64,000 nt of DNA from Bimastos eiseni (GCA_959347315.1 OY365806.1:50204842-50268841); one strand, 5' to 3'; counted from the first letter of the stretch, positions 11,741 to 23,431 are shown. Notes: generated by a model from the sequence alone, not told the origin. Translations and numbers: made by a program.

Positions 11741-13577
11741 TTGATTTATCGATTCATTATCCATAATAATTTTATCTTACTAATTACTATAATCAGCATA
11801 TATAGTCATTAGGGTATGCTTGCTGGCACGTATAATTATATCCAGCATTTGTACGGAGCTCTTAAGTAACTTCTCAGGTGCACTTCTGTTGTAAAATGTG
11901 ACTTGTTTCTATTTTGTCAGATGAAATTCTTTGTGCTTAATTTGTTGTTAAATGATATTCTTCTAGCTGGAGAAGTTTTTCTTCACAAATTTCTCACGAC
12001 TCCTTAGGATAACGAATATATTAGAACCGAGCCAGAAATTTAATATTATACATTCTGCAAATAACTGCTTACCATTGGTAAACAACTTTGCATGAACCTG
12101 CAGCTGCAATCACTTTTGCAGCTGATGTTTAGAGGGTCCTAATTAATGGGACCACACGAACATTCAGTAAGCCTATGAGTTGCAAACATGGTACTACCTA
12201 ATACTAAATGAATGTTTGGTTGGTTCAATAAATTGATGGTTATGGCTATAGTTGACTTATATATATATATATATATATACATATAATCTATATATTATAT
12301 ATATATATATACACATGCAGATGCATAATATACATGCATACGTATATTATATATATGTACGTACACACATCAAAACTCATGAATGCATATATTGATACAT
12401 AAATAAATTACAATTGCCATCATTATTATTGTTGTCGCTGTCACGCTGTCCCAAAGGTTGCCTTTTGTTTTCAATCTGTTAGGACGAATTTCTTGCCAAG
12501 TCTTCGTAGTGGCAGAAAGCATTCTTTATACTTGGCAGAGTTTTCATGTATTGCATTTGGCGTTGCTCTCTCCGGATGAAATATAAGAAATTATCGAACA
12601 AAACTTATTCCATTTTGATTTTGGTCGGCTCTCTAGATAGACGCTGTAAGGGTATGTGATGAAGAATTTATCTTGACATGTCTGCGCAAAGTGTGAAAAC
12701 AATAATTGTTGCACTGCGCCATGTAAATGGTGATGCCAATTACACTGAAAATATTAGACTGTTTTAGGGTAAAGTTTCATGTATGTATATATCTAAATAG
12801 TTGTATAGTCTCATTTAAAAAGAGCTGTCGTCTTATAAAGCAGCTTTGACATAGCTTGTTGACTTGTAAACCGATACCATGCATATGTCGGTAACATCCT
12901 TGCAGTTTCATGTCACTGGAATGATCTGCCTTTTGAATTTCACAGTTTTTCGGTTTTCATTCGAAACTCGAGCTCACCTTTTCATTTTCTAGAATTCTTA
13001 CGCTGACTCACTCGGTCATCCACCCTCAAATCCTCGACCAAAGCGACACCCCCTTAACTGCTACTCTACCTCCTCTGACCCTCTAGAAACCGGACTCTGC
13101 CCTTCCTCGAACTACCCTTGTTACAAAAAGGACCAATGCAAATACTTACCTGCAAGGACCATTTGTTTTTCCTAAGGTTTGTTGTAATCCTTTATGGGTC
13201 TATTATTGGATCAGTGGACACCACTTGCTCTTTCATGGTTAACAATTGGACTAAATGAGTATTACCAGCGGCGTATGACCCTCGCCCGCCTGGAATGGTA
13301 GAACATCCATTTCCCCCCCCCCCCACTCTGACACTGACAGACTTATATTAATTTCCTATTACAGGTCATTGTAATTATTATGGAAACTCAATAACCCTGC
13401 CCTCGAATTTATGTGCAAGATGTTCACCCCACTTCTGACAACCGCGGGTAGTTCACCCAACCCCACCTCATCGGTAGGAGCACTGTAGGTACTGTAGCAA
13501 GGATACTCCCTCTCCCGAATGCGCTCACTTGGCCTTTGCCACTAATTAACCGTCGTTTTTTCTCGGAAGTCTCAGCG
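11741..13577. other. Unassigned DNA, probably intron of the Ig gene
   Basis: No coding signal recognised. AT microsatellite at 12258-12312, a 12-base C run at 13313-13324, and otherwise unique-looking sequence. It lies upstream of the Ig exon on the same strand, so it is likely intronic, but the preceding exon is not visible. Confidence 0.4.
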
Positions 13578-13760
13578 TCTTATAGTGGAAATGGTCGTAG
13601 TCTTATAGTGGAAATGGTCGTAGTCTTATAGTGGAAATGGTCGTAGTCTTATAGTGGAAATGGTCGTAGTCTTATAGTGGAAATGGTCGCAGTCTTATAG
13701 TGGAAATGGTCGTAGTCTTATAGTGGAAATGGTCGTAGTCTTATAGTGGAAATGGTCGTG
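13578..13760 (+). repeat. 23-bp minisatellite, eight copies, next to a splice acceptor
   Basis: Eight almost identical copies of tcttatagtggaaatggtcg plus three bases (tag or cag). The array stops 8 bases before the acceptor AG at 13767-13768, so it fills the zone where the intron's branch point and pyrimidine tract should lie. Only gtgtgtttcag separates it from the exon. Low divergence suggests recent expansion. Confidence 0.95.
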
Positions 13761-13768
13761 TGTTTCAG

Positions 13769-14158
13769 GTACCGACGACGTCCAGCCCCTGTCGGCAGCA
13801 GAGGCGACGAACTCAAGGATGCACGGCGGCGTTCAGCGAAGGTCGGTCCGTAAGTCTGCTACTGTGGGGGGCAGTGCGGTGCTGGAGTGTGACATCAACT
13901 ACCCTGGGGGCCAGTACGTCGAACACATGATCAAATGGCATAAGCAGGGCATCGAGGTTCCCATATTCATCCAGCTGAATCGCCTGCCTCCACACATCGA
14001 CACCAACTACCAGGGTCGAGTTCAGCTGCTGGATCACGCGTCCATAGAAATCAACAACCTACGGACGAAGGACGAAGGCTGGTACGAATGCTCCATTGTC
14101 TTCATCCAGAGGAACGAGGATAATCCCAATGGCACTTGGGTCTATCTCTCCGTTACAT
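13769..14158 (+). CDS. Internal exon: Ig V-type domain of a turtle/IGSF9-like cell-adhesion protein
   Basis: A 390-bp exon flanked by tgtttcag|gt at the 5' side and at|gtaagt at the 3' side. It enters and leaves in phase 1, as is usual for exons carrying one Ig domain. The reading shows the Ig hallmarks in order: first-strand cysteine in AVLECDI, tryptophan in IKWHKQG, DEGWYEC around the second cysteine, and a final strand GTWVYLSV. The run PIFIQ...PHID..Y.GRV is characteristic of the first Ig domain of IGSF9/IGSF9B and Drosophila turtle. These are type I transmembrane proteins with Ig and fibronectin domains that act in neurite branching and synapse adhesion. The ATG at 13819 lies inside the exon and is unlikely to be a start. 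No other exon of this gene is recognisable here, implying large introns. Confidence 0.88.
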
Positions 14159-14823
14159 GTAAGTAACCGGTTTGGCCTCTGGGCCTCCTCCTCCTCCTCC
14201 TCCCACGTCTCTGCTGCAGCTCTATTACAATTATAGACCATTACCATAACCAAGATGTTAGTTAATCTAAATCAATTAATCAAATCAACAAAGTTTAATA
14301 GATACAGGCAGGATTTTTTCAAAGGGAGAAACCTAAAATGAGACTAAGCCCGGCTTACCAGGGTCTCCGGTAATTACTATGTATATAATATATATATATA
14401 TTATATATATATATGCATGTGTATTCATGTATCTATATACGTGGGCCTGCGTACATAAGGACGCTAAACAATTGTATGAAGGTTAAAGAAGACTATTCAG
14501 TATACGTTCAAATAGAAGTTAGTTTCTGAGTGGAAGAGTCGACTGCTGCTGTCTTCTGTTGCTTCATTAGGAGATTACTCTTCTAGGATTAATCGATAAG
14601 ATTCAAATGTAAGCCTCAACTTGTGTGGGTGAATTTATCGAGTGTATTCGAAGAGGAACCTAGACGCATTTATCATGTGTAATCCTCATGGAAACCACCG
14701 CTGATGCCTTTGTTTGCATCCGTTTCCCTGTTAGACAGAACGGAGCAGTCAGACATCGTCTTTTTTGGATCCTATTCTGATGTCTTTCTCGGATATACGA
14801 CACTGCTGACGTCGTTCAGGTGC

Positions 14824-14859
<36 letters not shown>

Positions 14860-15635
14860 CGTGTGTGCAGTGGTAGCTCGTCTTGCAGGGCGAATAAGAT
14901 AATATCTTATAAGCTGATCGGAATGGTGATATTTCGTTTTGCCTTTAGCCAAGGCTCTTCTCTTTATTATGACTGTGGCACAATTTTCGGACTGGAAAAA
15001 GGTGTTGTTGACTGCAATTTTGCCATTATTTCTGTATCTGTGCTGTCATACGAATTTATTTGCAGAAGATGACGTAGATGGCATTGGTGTCCTCTCCAGT
15101 GTAAGCGCAGTGTAAACTAAAGTGAGATGAAGTGTCTTCCATTTGGATCTGCTTCCAATGATCGTAGATTCAGATTCACTGATGCTGCAAGTATGATGAT
15201 TGCAGTAAATAAATATTAGATATAAGTAAGGTAAAATTTGTTATTCTATGCTAAGCCAGAGTAAGATAGGAGTCGCTTTACAAGCCTCTGTCAGCAACCA
15301 GCAACATTCTGTTGAGATTTCATCATAGGATGCTAACACAGTCACATGGTCTATAATTGGGAATTAATGGGAATTTACTATGCGTATGATATAGCGCTTT
15401 TGGAAGATTCTTGACAGGGAAATGTTTTTACATTATATCCGAATGTTTATATCTTAAAATTTTATGGTGCCTTTCAAAAAACCTGTCAAAGACCTTGTTA
15501 CATTGCTGTCATGCAGAATTAAGAACTTTTGGGTAAATAGCAAATTGTCACTTTTGGTGGATGTATTACAGATTAGAACTGGAAATGCGGAGTCAGGTGT
15601 GTTTGTGATCTATGCTTCCATATTGCATAAACGAC
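14159..15635. other. Probable downstream intron of the Ig gene
   Basis: Begins with the donor gtaagt. Holds CTC repeats at about 14188-14205, AT repeat at 14381-14414 and a (GT)n run at 14826-14867. Several frames over 60 codons exist but none shows a domain or a continuation of the Ig protein. Confidence 0.45.
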
Positions 15636-16189
15636 CAGTGTTGGGCACGGACTAAAACCTCGAGACCAAGACCGAGACCAACACCGAGAGGTCCAAGACC
15701 AAGACCAAGACTGGGTGGTCCGAGACCAAGACCAAGACCGGGTGGTCCGAGACCAAGACCAAGACCGAGGGTCCGAGACCAAGACCGATGCTCTTTTTTT
15801 AAACAATTCAATCTATTAAGACGCTAAAACGGAATACCACGCTTAAAACATTAATTTTTTTGCTGAAGAATACTAATCTTAATAATGGTCCAGAAACAGT
15901 TTTACCAGCCAGTCTGAACTTTTGAGGGTTCAGCCCTTGGCTTTGGCTGGAGAATATCACACTATAAATTACTTACAGTAACCAATTTAAATACTAAATA
16001 CTTTAAGACAAGTAGATTAACGTTCCGTTTGAATGCTGTAAGAATACATGTACTCGGAATTGTAGGTTAATAGTGATTAAACGAGGCTGACCACATAATT
16101 ATTATGTTGTTCCAGAACCTTGAAATTTGTGAAAGCAAATTTTGAAATGGATGGTTCCGTTGCAAATGCATTTTTTTGCCCACAGTAAC

Positions 16190-16237
<48 letters not shown>

Positions 16238-16516
16238 ATATATGGTCTAAACACTGGTGTCTAATCGAAAATAACCGACAAATATCATATCAAAGAAATT
16301 GCTCTAATACGGCGAATGACCAAGAACGCTAACTTAAGACGAAGATCAATCCCAAGACCATTCCTCTAAGACCAAGAACGACGCATCCGAGACCAAGACC
16401 GATGGTCCGAGACCAAGACCAAGACTGAAGCCTTTGAAGACAAAGACCAAGATCGCAGTTTTCTGGTCTCGAGATTGTCTCAAGACCAGGACCGCGGTCT
16501 TGAGACTACATCCCTG
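15636..16516. mobile_element. hAT-like non-autonomous element with internal GACCAAGACC arrays, copy 1
   Basis: An 881-bp element starting cagtgttggg and ending catccctg, which fit the CAGNG terminal rule of hAT transposons on both sides. The 8 bases outside read taaacgac on the left and taaattac on the right, a 6/8 match as expected for an aged 8-bp target duplication. Each end carries a small tandem array of gaccaagacc-like units (about 15658-15785 and 16350-16505). The middle (cattaagacgctaaaacggaat-like start, then aatactaatcttaataatgg) is shared with the copy at 61789-62844. No transposase is encoded. A (TA)n run at 16193-16243 is an expansion of a short site that stays short in copy 2. 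Frames across the arrays give RPRPRP or LGLGLG repeats and are not genes. Confidence 0.8.
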
Positions 16517-18300
16517 TAAATTACAGTACATTACATTACATTACACTACTTCAGATAAGTCTGAACCAAACAATAGTCACAACTTATTCAGGTACTCTGA
16601 TTTATTATTTTACTCGATATGCAGAAGTCAAATTCAGCCGGATCTTAGATCCGGAATCTCGTATTTGAGATCCACCACCTCAACCAAGAGATCTGACACC
16701 CAATAGATGAGATTCACCACCTATAATTTCCTAAATGCATGTTTTCTTTCAAAACTCAACCATACACACCTTGTTTCACACATTTTATGCTTTAGCAAAT
16801 AGCAATTAAATCTGTAACAGATTTACCACTTTGCCTGACTTCTATAGGCTAAAATAATTATTTTGAAATATGCGAAGATTCATCCGGCAGCCGTGGATGA
16901 GAAATTTAACCACTGTCGATTTGTCTATTTTCCTTATTTATTCAGTGCAAACAAATCCCGTTTTTGTTGTTGACATGTCATTGATCAACTTATTTCGTTT
17001 ATCTCGGTATTCTGCGGCTGCCAAATGATCGAAACAGCAGATTATAGGTGTACAAGTAACTCCAGATGTCATATCGTCACGACAATTCCACAGTGCGAGT
17101 ATAAAAATGACAAACGTCCGATGTAATCCCCAAATCTGTTGCCATGGAGACAAACGCATCAAAGTGAATCCAATAATCATTGTATATCTTTCTGGTGCAA
17201 AGTTGCTATTATACTGGAATTGCAGACTACTTTTTACTGTGGGAGTGTGCAATTTTGTCGAAATTTGCTCGCGTACCTCTGTTCAAGTCATTCGTCGGAA
17301 AACTGGTTTAGGAAGCTTTTCCGGGTCATTATTTGGTTGCCGTTATTTTGGTCTGATATGTGATGGCTAAGTGCCTTTCGTTGTGGCAATAAAAGCCACA
17401 TGCCTATCACGGTATGAAAATTCGCCTATTTGTCAAACAAACATATCAGAAAATGACTCTTTTCGTTTTTTGAAAAACATCCGTCAATTTATTCATTGGA
17501 TATGTCTGCACTCGGAATTGGTATGATTGTCCAAGCACAGAAAGGGGAACATGTTTGCGGGTTTTTTAAGATTAGTCCATTCTTCATTTTGACCTTTAAA
17601 CGTCGTTTCTATTCTCGTGTCATTCAAAGTCAGTAGCCTGGCCGAGTGGCCACTGGCATCTCCTCACTTGAAAGTTGGTTTCAGTATCTGATGGTTGCAC
17701 AAAAGCACCACAGAATCGAGCAGACGAAATTGATTTCATCCATTTGGGCGAGAGTGATGACCGTTGCCCGGAACATTACGGTCTCTGCGACACTACAGAA
17801 TTTGATCCGCTAATACCTCGAGTTTTAGGACTTTATCGTGTCATATGAAACGTCCGGAGAACTGGCCGCCTGGCAGCTTCCACGGAAGTGTCAGTATTAA
17901 TTATCCTGCCCTTGCTAGATTCACCAACTTACGAGGAACTTCTTAGATTTCGCTCTGCATATGACTTCTAAACCAAGAACTTCTCAGCTTTCTGTTTAAT
18001 GACATATTCTTGACAAAATGCACTTCAGAAAGTGGTTCAGTTCAACTATGACATTGTGATGTTTTTAAGACTAAAAAATTTATATTATAAACTTTTTCAG
18101 ATTTCTGTATGACTATGAAATTATGATGAAATCTTCTTCAGTTGTGACTACTTACTAGTAAAGCCTTTGTTAATTTCAGTTTTCTGAAGGGTTAATAGAA
18201 GGGAATGTGCATAGATGGTTATTAACAATATAAAAAACAAGAAATGTCGTTAAGTCATTAATAAAGTAGACTTGCTGTTATACTGTGAACTGGACTAATT
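16517..18300. other. Unassigned DNA
   Basis: No domain recognised in any frame. A tRNA-Ser/Leu-like string, gcctggccgagtggccactgg at about 17637-17660, has no matching B box and no cloverleaf, so it is at most a SINE relic. Otherwise unremarkable. Confidence 0.4.
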
Positions 18301-18310
18301 TCATTTCCGT

Positions 18311-18512
18311 GTGTGGTGCTGCTATACTATGCCTTATGAAGGTCATAATGCCAGTTAGCTAGGCTGATTTCATTTCAGTAGGTGGCGCTGCTATAGTGTC
18401 GTGTAGGTTCAAATTTGCATGTTACTATAGTGAGTAGGTGGCACTGCTATGAAGAACATGACCGCTCATCAACGTTTTTTTCAATTTAATTTTTGTAGGT
18501 GGCTCTGCTGCA
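18311..18512 (+). repeat. Four diverged repeats of a GTAGGTGGCRCTGCTAT motif
   Basis: The motif recurs at about 18311, 18378, 18434 and 18495, at 67-, 56- and 61-base spacing, with diverged sequence between. It looks like a decayed tandem repeat of about 60 bp. No coding meaning is seen. Confidence 0.55.
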
Positions 18513-18647
18513 CCTATCTCTGTCAAATTGTTTTTAAGTCTTCATGTATATTAAGATTAGCATGTTATTCTTATTATTATTACGCTAAGTTTATGTAATG
18601 CTTTTCAAGATTGCCTACTCAGGAGCACTTAAATATTCTTGTTGGAT

Positions 18648-18905
18648 AACAGTGTTAAGTGGAGTGCCACAAGGATCAGTGCATAGGCCACTGCTGTTCG
18701 TACTTTTGATTAATGACATGGTTAATGTCAATTTCTAAGTTCACCAGTGATACAAAACTGTAACACAGTGGGTCATGAAGAGGAAGCAGAGAAACTTCAA
18801 AAGGACCAAAGATGAATGTTCAGATGGTCACAGGACTGGCTGCAGATGTTTTTTTTGGATTTGGAGAAGTGTTAAGTGATGCATATGGGGAAGAAAAACA
18901 GAGTT
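18648..18905 (+). pseudogene. CR1-like LINE reverse transcriptase fragment
   Basis: The plus strand reads VLSGVPQGSVHRPLLFVLLIND, the conserved RT block before the active site. After a frameshift comes SKFTSDTKL, in the position of the usual FADDTKL active-site motif with its catalytic aspartates damaged. Then follow GHEEEAEKLQKD, MFRWSQDWLQM and a stretch matching LEKCKVMHMGK. Stops and frame changes show it is dead. The motif order is that of CR1/Jockey-type non-LTR retrotransposons. A family-2 SINE follows immediately. Confidence 0.85.
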
Positions 18906-18919
18906 TTCATATTAAATTG

Positions 18920-19176
18920 GGGTAAGGTATTGGAAGTGAGTAATGGATAACACACTTGGTGCTGAGCTGAGGATTTCCATACCAATGTAGGGTTGACAAG
19001 TCCTACTATTTCTAGGTGGCTGTGTTGGCCTAATTTTATGTATGACGTAATGGGCACCTTGCATGGCTGCCGACAGTTATATTTGACTTGTATGTTAACT
19101 TATCATCATTCATTCATACTATGTTTGTAATCATGCTGCAGTTTGACAGTGTAAAATTAAAATTAAAATTATTAGT
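18920..19176 (+). mobile_element. tRNA-derived SINE, family 2, copy A
   Basis: Shares with 23557-23822 a long body: agggttgac, then gtaatgggcaccttgcatgg, then acttatcatcattc and tgtaatcatgctgcagt, ending in an AT-rich tail with repeated aaaatt. The 5' part (ggtattggaagtgagtaatgg) is tRNA-like but decayed. It sits directly behind the RT fragment. Confidence 0.7.
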
Positions 19177-20525
19177 ATTATTATGTTATGTTGGTTGTTT
19201 TTAGTTTTGAAAGCTTGGATTAATGTCTTTTGTGTTTTATTTTGAGCTTATTTTGGGCTTCTGATTGGTGCAGCGTTTGTTTGAAATATATATCTTCAGG
19301 TAAACAGCCAGTAGTTGTAGACCGAGTGCTCATGCAAGTGAATTACTGTCTGGTCAAACAACGATTAAAATTGTCTGATGTCAGAAAGCAACATTAATTA
19401 CCTCTGTGATTGTTTCTAAGTTTGCAGATACAAACTTGACAGGAATTAGAAGAAAATAGAATACACTTTTACATCAGACCATTTATTTCTGTAAGTATAG
19501 TTGACACACCAGTGTTTGCTGTGTGCACAAGTCACTTTTAAGAGTAGACATATTTTTCAGATTTCTTTATTATACGTAAGGATTTTAGATTACGGCAATT
19601 GTCGATTCCACCAAACTTAGCCGAGTCTGAGTTTGCGTAAGTCAAGCACGAGTCGAAGTCCAAAGGATATGCCCAAGTCATGACAGTCAGAAAATCGATC
19701 TCTAGTTGGACTAAATAGGGCCTACAAATGGAGGAGATGAAAAATAGAAAATTTGATGGTTAATGTTTTGAAGTAGTTGCCCTCATTTTCAACATTTTTT
19801 ATTAGAAAAGAAGTTAAACAAATTTACCAGCAAGGCATGATTGTGGTACAGAATTCTATATGCCACAGTGTAACTCTATAGGTAGAGCTTGCCACATTCT
19901 GATTTTCAGAGATCACATTAATAAGTTCGGTGGTTCACAACTTTACAGACCCCCTGACAAAAATTTCTTTTCAATTTTACATGGTCAAATGGTAGGCTGC
20001 CTGTTCTTTCAAAGCGACCGAGCAGCCTGCTATTTGCAGCAATGTCACAATTCTATTATGGGTGTTAAACTGTTCATGCCACAACTGTCTTGGTCTCATT
20101 AAGAATGTCCTTGTCTACTAAATGGGACAGTTGACTGCAGCTCAGATACTGTCTGAGTCACTGTGGAAGAAAGGTATCAATGAATTGACTGAGGTCGGCC
20201 TTGTCTTATCCTGTCTATGTGAAGAAGCTTATTAACCAGTAGATGATGACCTGTGATGGGGGAATAATTTAGCAGTTCTGTTCTGATGGATATGATTGAG
20301 AAGGACAAAAAATAAAAGATGAACATCTGGATTTTCATTAAAGATTTATCTCTTCTGTGACCCATGTCATAAGCTGCAAAGGAAACATGCTTGAGGGGGT
20401 CAAAGGCCGTGAAAGGTCCTTAAATTTATTCAGTTATTCTTAATTGTAGTTGTAAATTCCAAATTGATGAGATTCCGCTCTAAAACTAAGCACAGGTTAC
20501 CAGCTTATGCACAAGCACTGTGTTG
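19177..20525. other. Unassigned DNA
   Basis: AT-rich, with no recognisable gene, RNA or repeat family. Frames here are short and featureless. Confidence 0.4.
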
Positions 20526-21239
20526 CAGTGATGGATAATTAAAATTTGTAGCTAATTAATTTAGAATTAGCATAATTTAGTTCCATAATTAATTAATTCG
20601 TAATTATTGTTAAATTTAGTAACACTGTGGTCACCATTTATTAGAATTATTTTTAATTAGAATTAATTTTTCATGTAGAATATAAAACGGCAGAAGTATA
20701 CATGTAGGCCTACAATACAAGTTTCGCGCGCATGCTAATACTTTGAATAACGACGCTTGCTAAAATGTCAGTGGTCTTCATAAAACATTGAAAATTATCT
20801 GTTTACTATGCAAATATTTTCACAGTGGATGAGAGCTGCACTTTGCAACTAGCATGAGTTCTAAAGTAGTGTTAATAGAGAAATATTAGCCAAGGTAGTT
20901 ATGAAGCTAATTATGAAATTTTAATTAGAATTAGAATTACTTTAAATTGTTTCTTTATTTTCTTACTGACAAACCGCAGTATGATTAGTGATTACAAACA
21001 TAGCTTGAGCAAATGATGACAAGTTATTACAAGAGTCGAATTTGGCTGTTGGTAGCTTTACAAGGCGCCCACTATGTTGTGCATTTAAGATAACCAATGC
21101 TGATGCCTAGTATAAGAAGGACTGATCAACCATACGGAGATATGGGAAGCAAACTCGGTTATCGAACTTTTGGTTAATAATTAATTAGAATTAGAATTAG
21201 CTACTAAGCTATTTCTAATTAATTGGTTACCCATCACTG
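20526..21239. mobile_element. hAT-like MITE, AATTAGAATT-rich
   Basis: A 714-bp element with termini cagtgatggataatt and the reverse complement cagtgatgggtaacc, an inverted repeat that continues as AATTAATTAGAATTAG-type sequence. CAGTG ends fit hAT. The flanking octamers ctgtgttg and ttgttttg agree at 6 of 8 positions, consistent with an old 8-bp target duplication. No coding capacity. It contains at about 21055-21165 a block that recurs at 60255-60360. Confidence 0.72.
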
Positions 21240-23177
21240 TTGTTTTGTATTCACAAGCGCTGCTGTCTGAAAAATCCGATTATATACTGAACTCATTCGT
21301 TATGATGAGTTCTGAAGGAACGTTGAGTTAATATTTGAGTAAAGTTTGAAATTCTCTTAAGAAAACGAAAGAGTAGAAGTATTGATGGAAATCGATTAGT
21401 GTTAATAACCGATTCAGCCATCTACCAGAGTAGAGAATTGTAGATGACATTTAAAATTCTTTGTGGGTGGAATATGTAATGGAAACTGAGATAGCTTAGG
21501 AGGACTCTTCGAGAATGACTGCCCTCCCTCCATCTCGACCCAATAGTATAAGCGATAGTGAGTAAACATGGTGAACGAGGTGACCATATTTATCTAATAA
21601 GAGAGACAGCTTTAGCCAGGTCTGTACAAAGCAACATTAGTGTAGTCAATAGGGATAAAATTTAGGAGTGATATGGATTACAGCGGAATGAGACATGTTG
21701 ATTATAAGTGAACACAGAAATCACTGGTATTAAGACAATGAGGGCAGCAGGATGCAGTTAAGTTTTGCCCAATGCTTGTTAAGGTCTTTTTCCTAGGTGC
21801 GTTCTTTCGACTTGTTATGGTCTTTTTCCTAGGTGCGTTCTTTCGGTCTTTTTGTGAGTGTTAATTTTTATCCAGTCGGTCCCATTCGGCGGATATCCGC
21901 CGATATCTTTGCCAAAGGATCCATCATCGAACCTCCTGGTCTTTCATTACTGGTCGCGTCTATTGTCTGTTCGCCTGGAAATCTAATTATTTTGATCAAT
22001 TCACCTCCTACTTCGACGGGTTCCTGTGAGGGGCGTCGTAGAGGCGGCGGCAGCGGACGAGGCGGTGGAGGCCGCTTGCAGGCTTATCAATTCATCCGCA
22101 ACACACCTCCTATGTAACAATCCGGTCGGAGGCGGCGTTTCCTTGCCGGGATCCAAACGGTCGTTTCCTGGAATTCTTCGGCGTTTCTTCCAATCTCTGA
22201 CGGTCTCGTTTGGAAAAGCTGCCAATTAATTAATGCTCATTCTGGCTTCCTAATAAGCACTTGGCCACCTTTGTCAGCTTTCCTTACAGATGCGACATTT
22301 GCCAGGGCCTCTCAAAGACACTCCTCTAGCAGCCATGATTATTTAAAGGATGACAAGTTCATTTGTTGTAGCTTTATGATTCCACAGCTGGAGAAGGTCT
22401 CTGGCAGTGTTCCTCAGACCAATAATTATTACAATAATATAATATATATTCTATATGAATTAAAACTCAATTTACTTGACATAAACAGAGCCTGGCCGCT
22501 GTGATCCAATTAATTGATCACATTCCTCACGATGATGTAAGACAATACAATGTGGCATTAAGCTCAGTGCACTTTTTCAGACATCTTCTCTCTTCTGTCC
22601 TCGATCTTTTCTCTCTGGTTGTTCAATTCCACAAAATTTGTAACATGTCTGCCCTTGTATTCCTTCTCTTTGGGGTGAAAGGAACTTTCCATTTCAAACC
22701 ATGGGGAATGGACATTGACCCCATTTTTTCCATTTGATATGCCAACTTAATCCTGAAAAGGTCTGTTTATTCATATACCAAGTTAAAGTTGGGAAGATGG
22801 TATTAAGATACCAACCTTTTCTTTCGGTATTTACATTGAAATGAGGGACCAACCTAAACTATGGTTTAGCGAATTGGTGACATCACAATGTGCAAAGTTT
22901 ATGGCAGCGGTGAGTTTAATCATGATTCATATGAATAAACTGACTTTATTAGGGTAAAGTTGGCATGGCAAATTTGTAAAAATGGGGCAATATTTCTGAG
23001 GGAATATGTGTGGGGAATATATCTTTGGGAGCATTTGTAAAGGGGAAATGTGTTCACAGCTATTGTTATGTTCTGAATGCAATGTAACTCATTAGCAAAG
23101 GTTTGTTTAGTTGCTTATATTGTGGCAGTGTTTCAGGAAACATGATATATACATACATATATATACATATATATCAT
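21240..23177. other. Unassigned DNA with a GC-rich patch
   Basis: A 38-bp direct duplication around tttttcctaggtgcgttctt lies at about 21784-21850. At about 21850-22230 the sequence is GC- and CpG-richer, with overlapping frames on both strands (such as 94 codons from 21833), including a cggcggatatccgccg palindrome near 21892. No domain is recognised. It could be a CpG island or first exon of an unknown gene. Confidence 0.4.
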
Positions 23178-23431
23178 GTCCTATTTTTATATTATATACC
23201 GCCTCTCACGGAATAACTATTCAGAGGCACTCTCAGCAAGGAAACTCCTTGGATAAGAAGCGTCTTTAAAGAGCAAGAAGCCAATAGAGAGAATTCAGTC
23301 ACTAGTTTAATCCTTAATGATGGAGGAAGGTCATTCCAGGTGGATGGACCCACAGCAATAAACGCCAGGTGTTGAGCAAGGGCAGTCTTAGTCCTAGACA
23401 CAAAAAGATCAAGACAGAGCACAATGAACAA
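23178..23431 (-). pseudogene. LINE ORF2 C-terminal remnant, antisense
   Basis: The minus strand reads SRTKTALAQHLAFIAVGPSTWNDLPPSLR and then SLLASCSLKTLLIQ, an intact 79-codon frame. This is the standard C-terminal signature of CR1/L2-type LINEs (AFSVAGPSLWNSLP..R...FK..LKTLLF). Beyond the stop the minus strand runs into gagaggcggtatataa, the tail shared by several LINE and SINE ends here. Only the 3' end of the element is present, as expected from 5' truncation during target-primed insertion. Confidence 0.8.

Noticed and set aside
15573..15827. Arginine-proline or glycine-leucine-rich protein genes
   Set aside because: Frames on both strands simply translate the gaccaagacc array at the end of the hAT-like element.
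17637..17705. tRNA-Ser/Leu gene or SINE head
   Set aside because: The A-box-like gcctggccgagtgg is clear, but there is no B box at the right distance and no cloverleaf.
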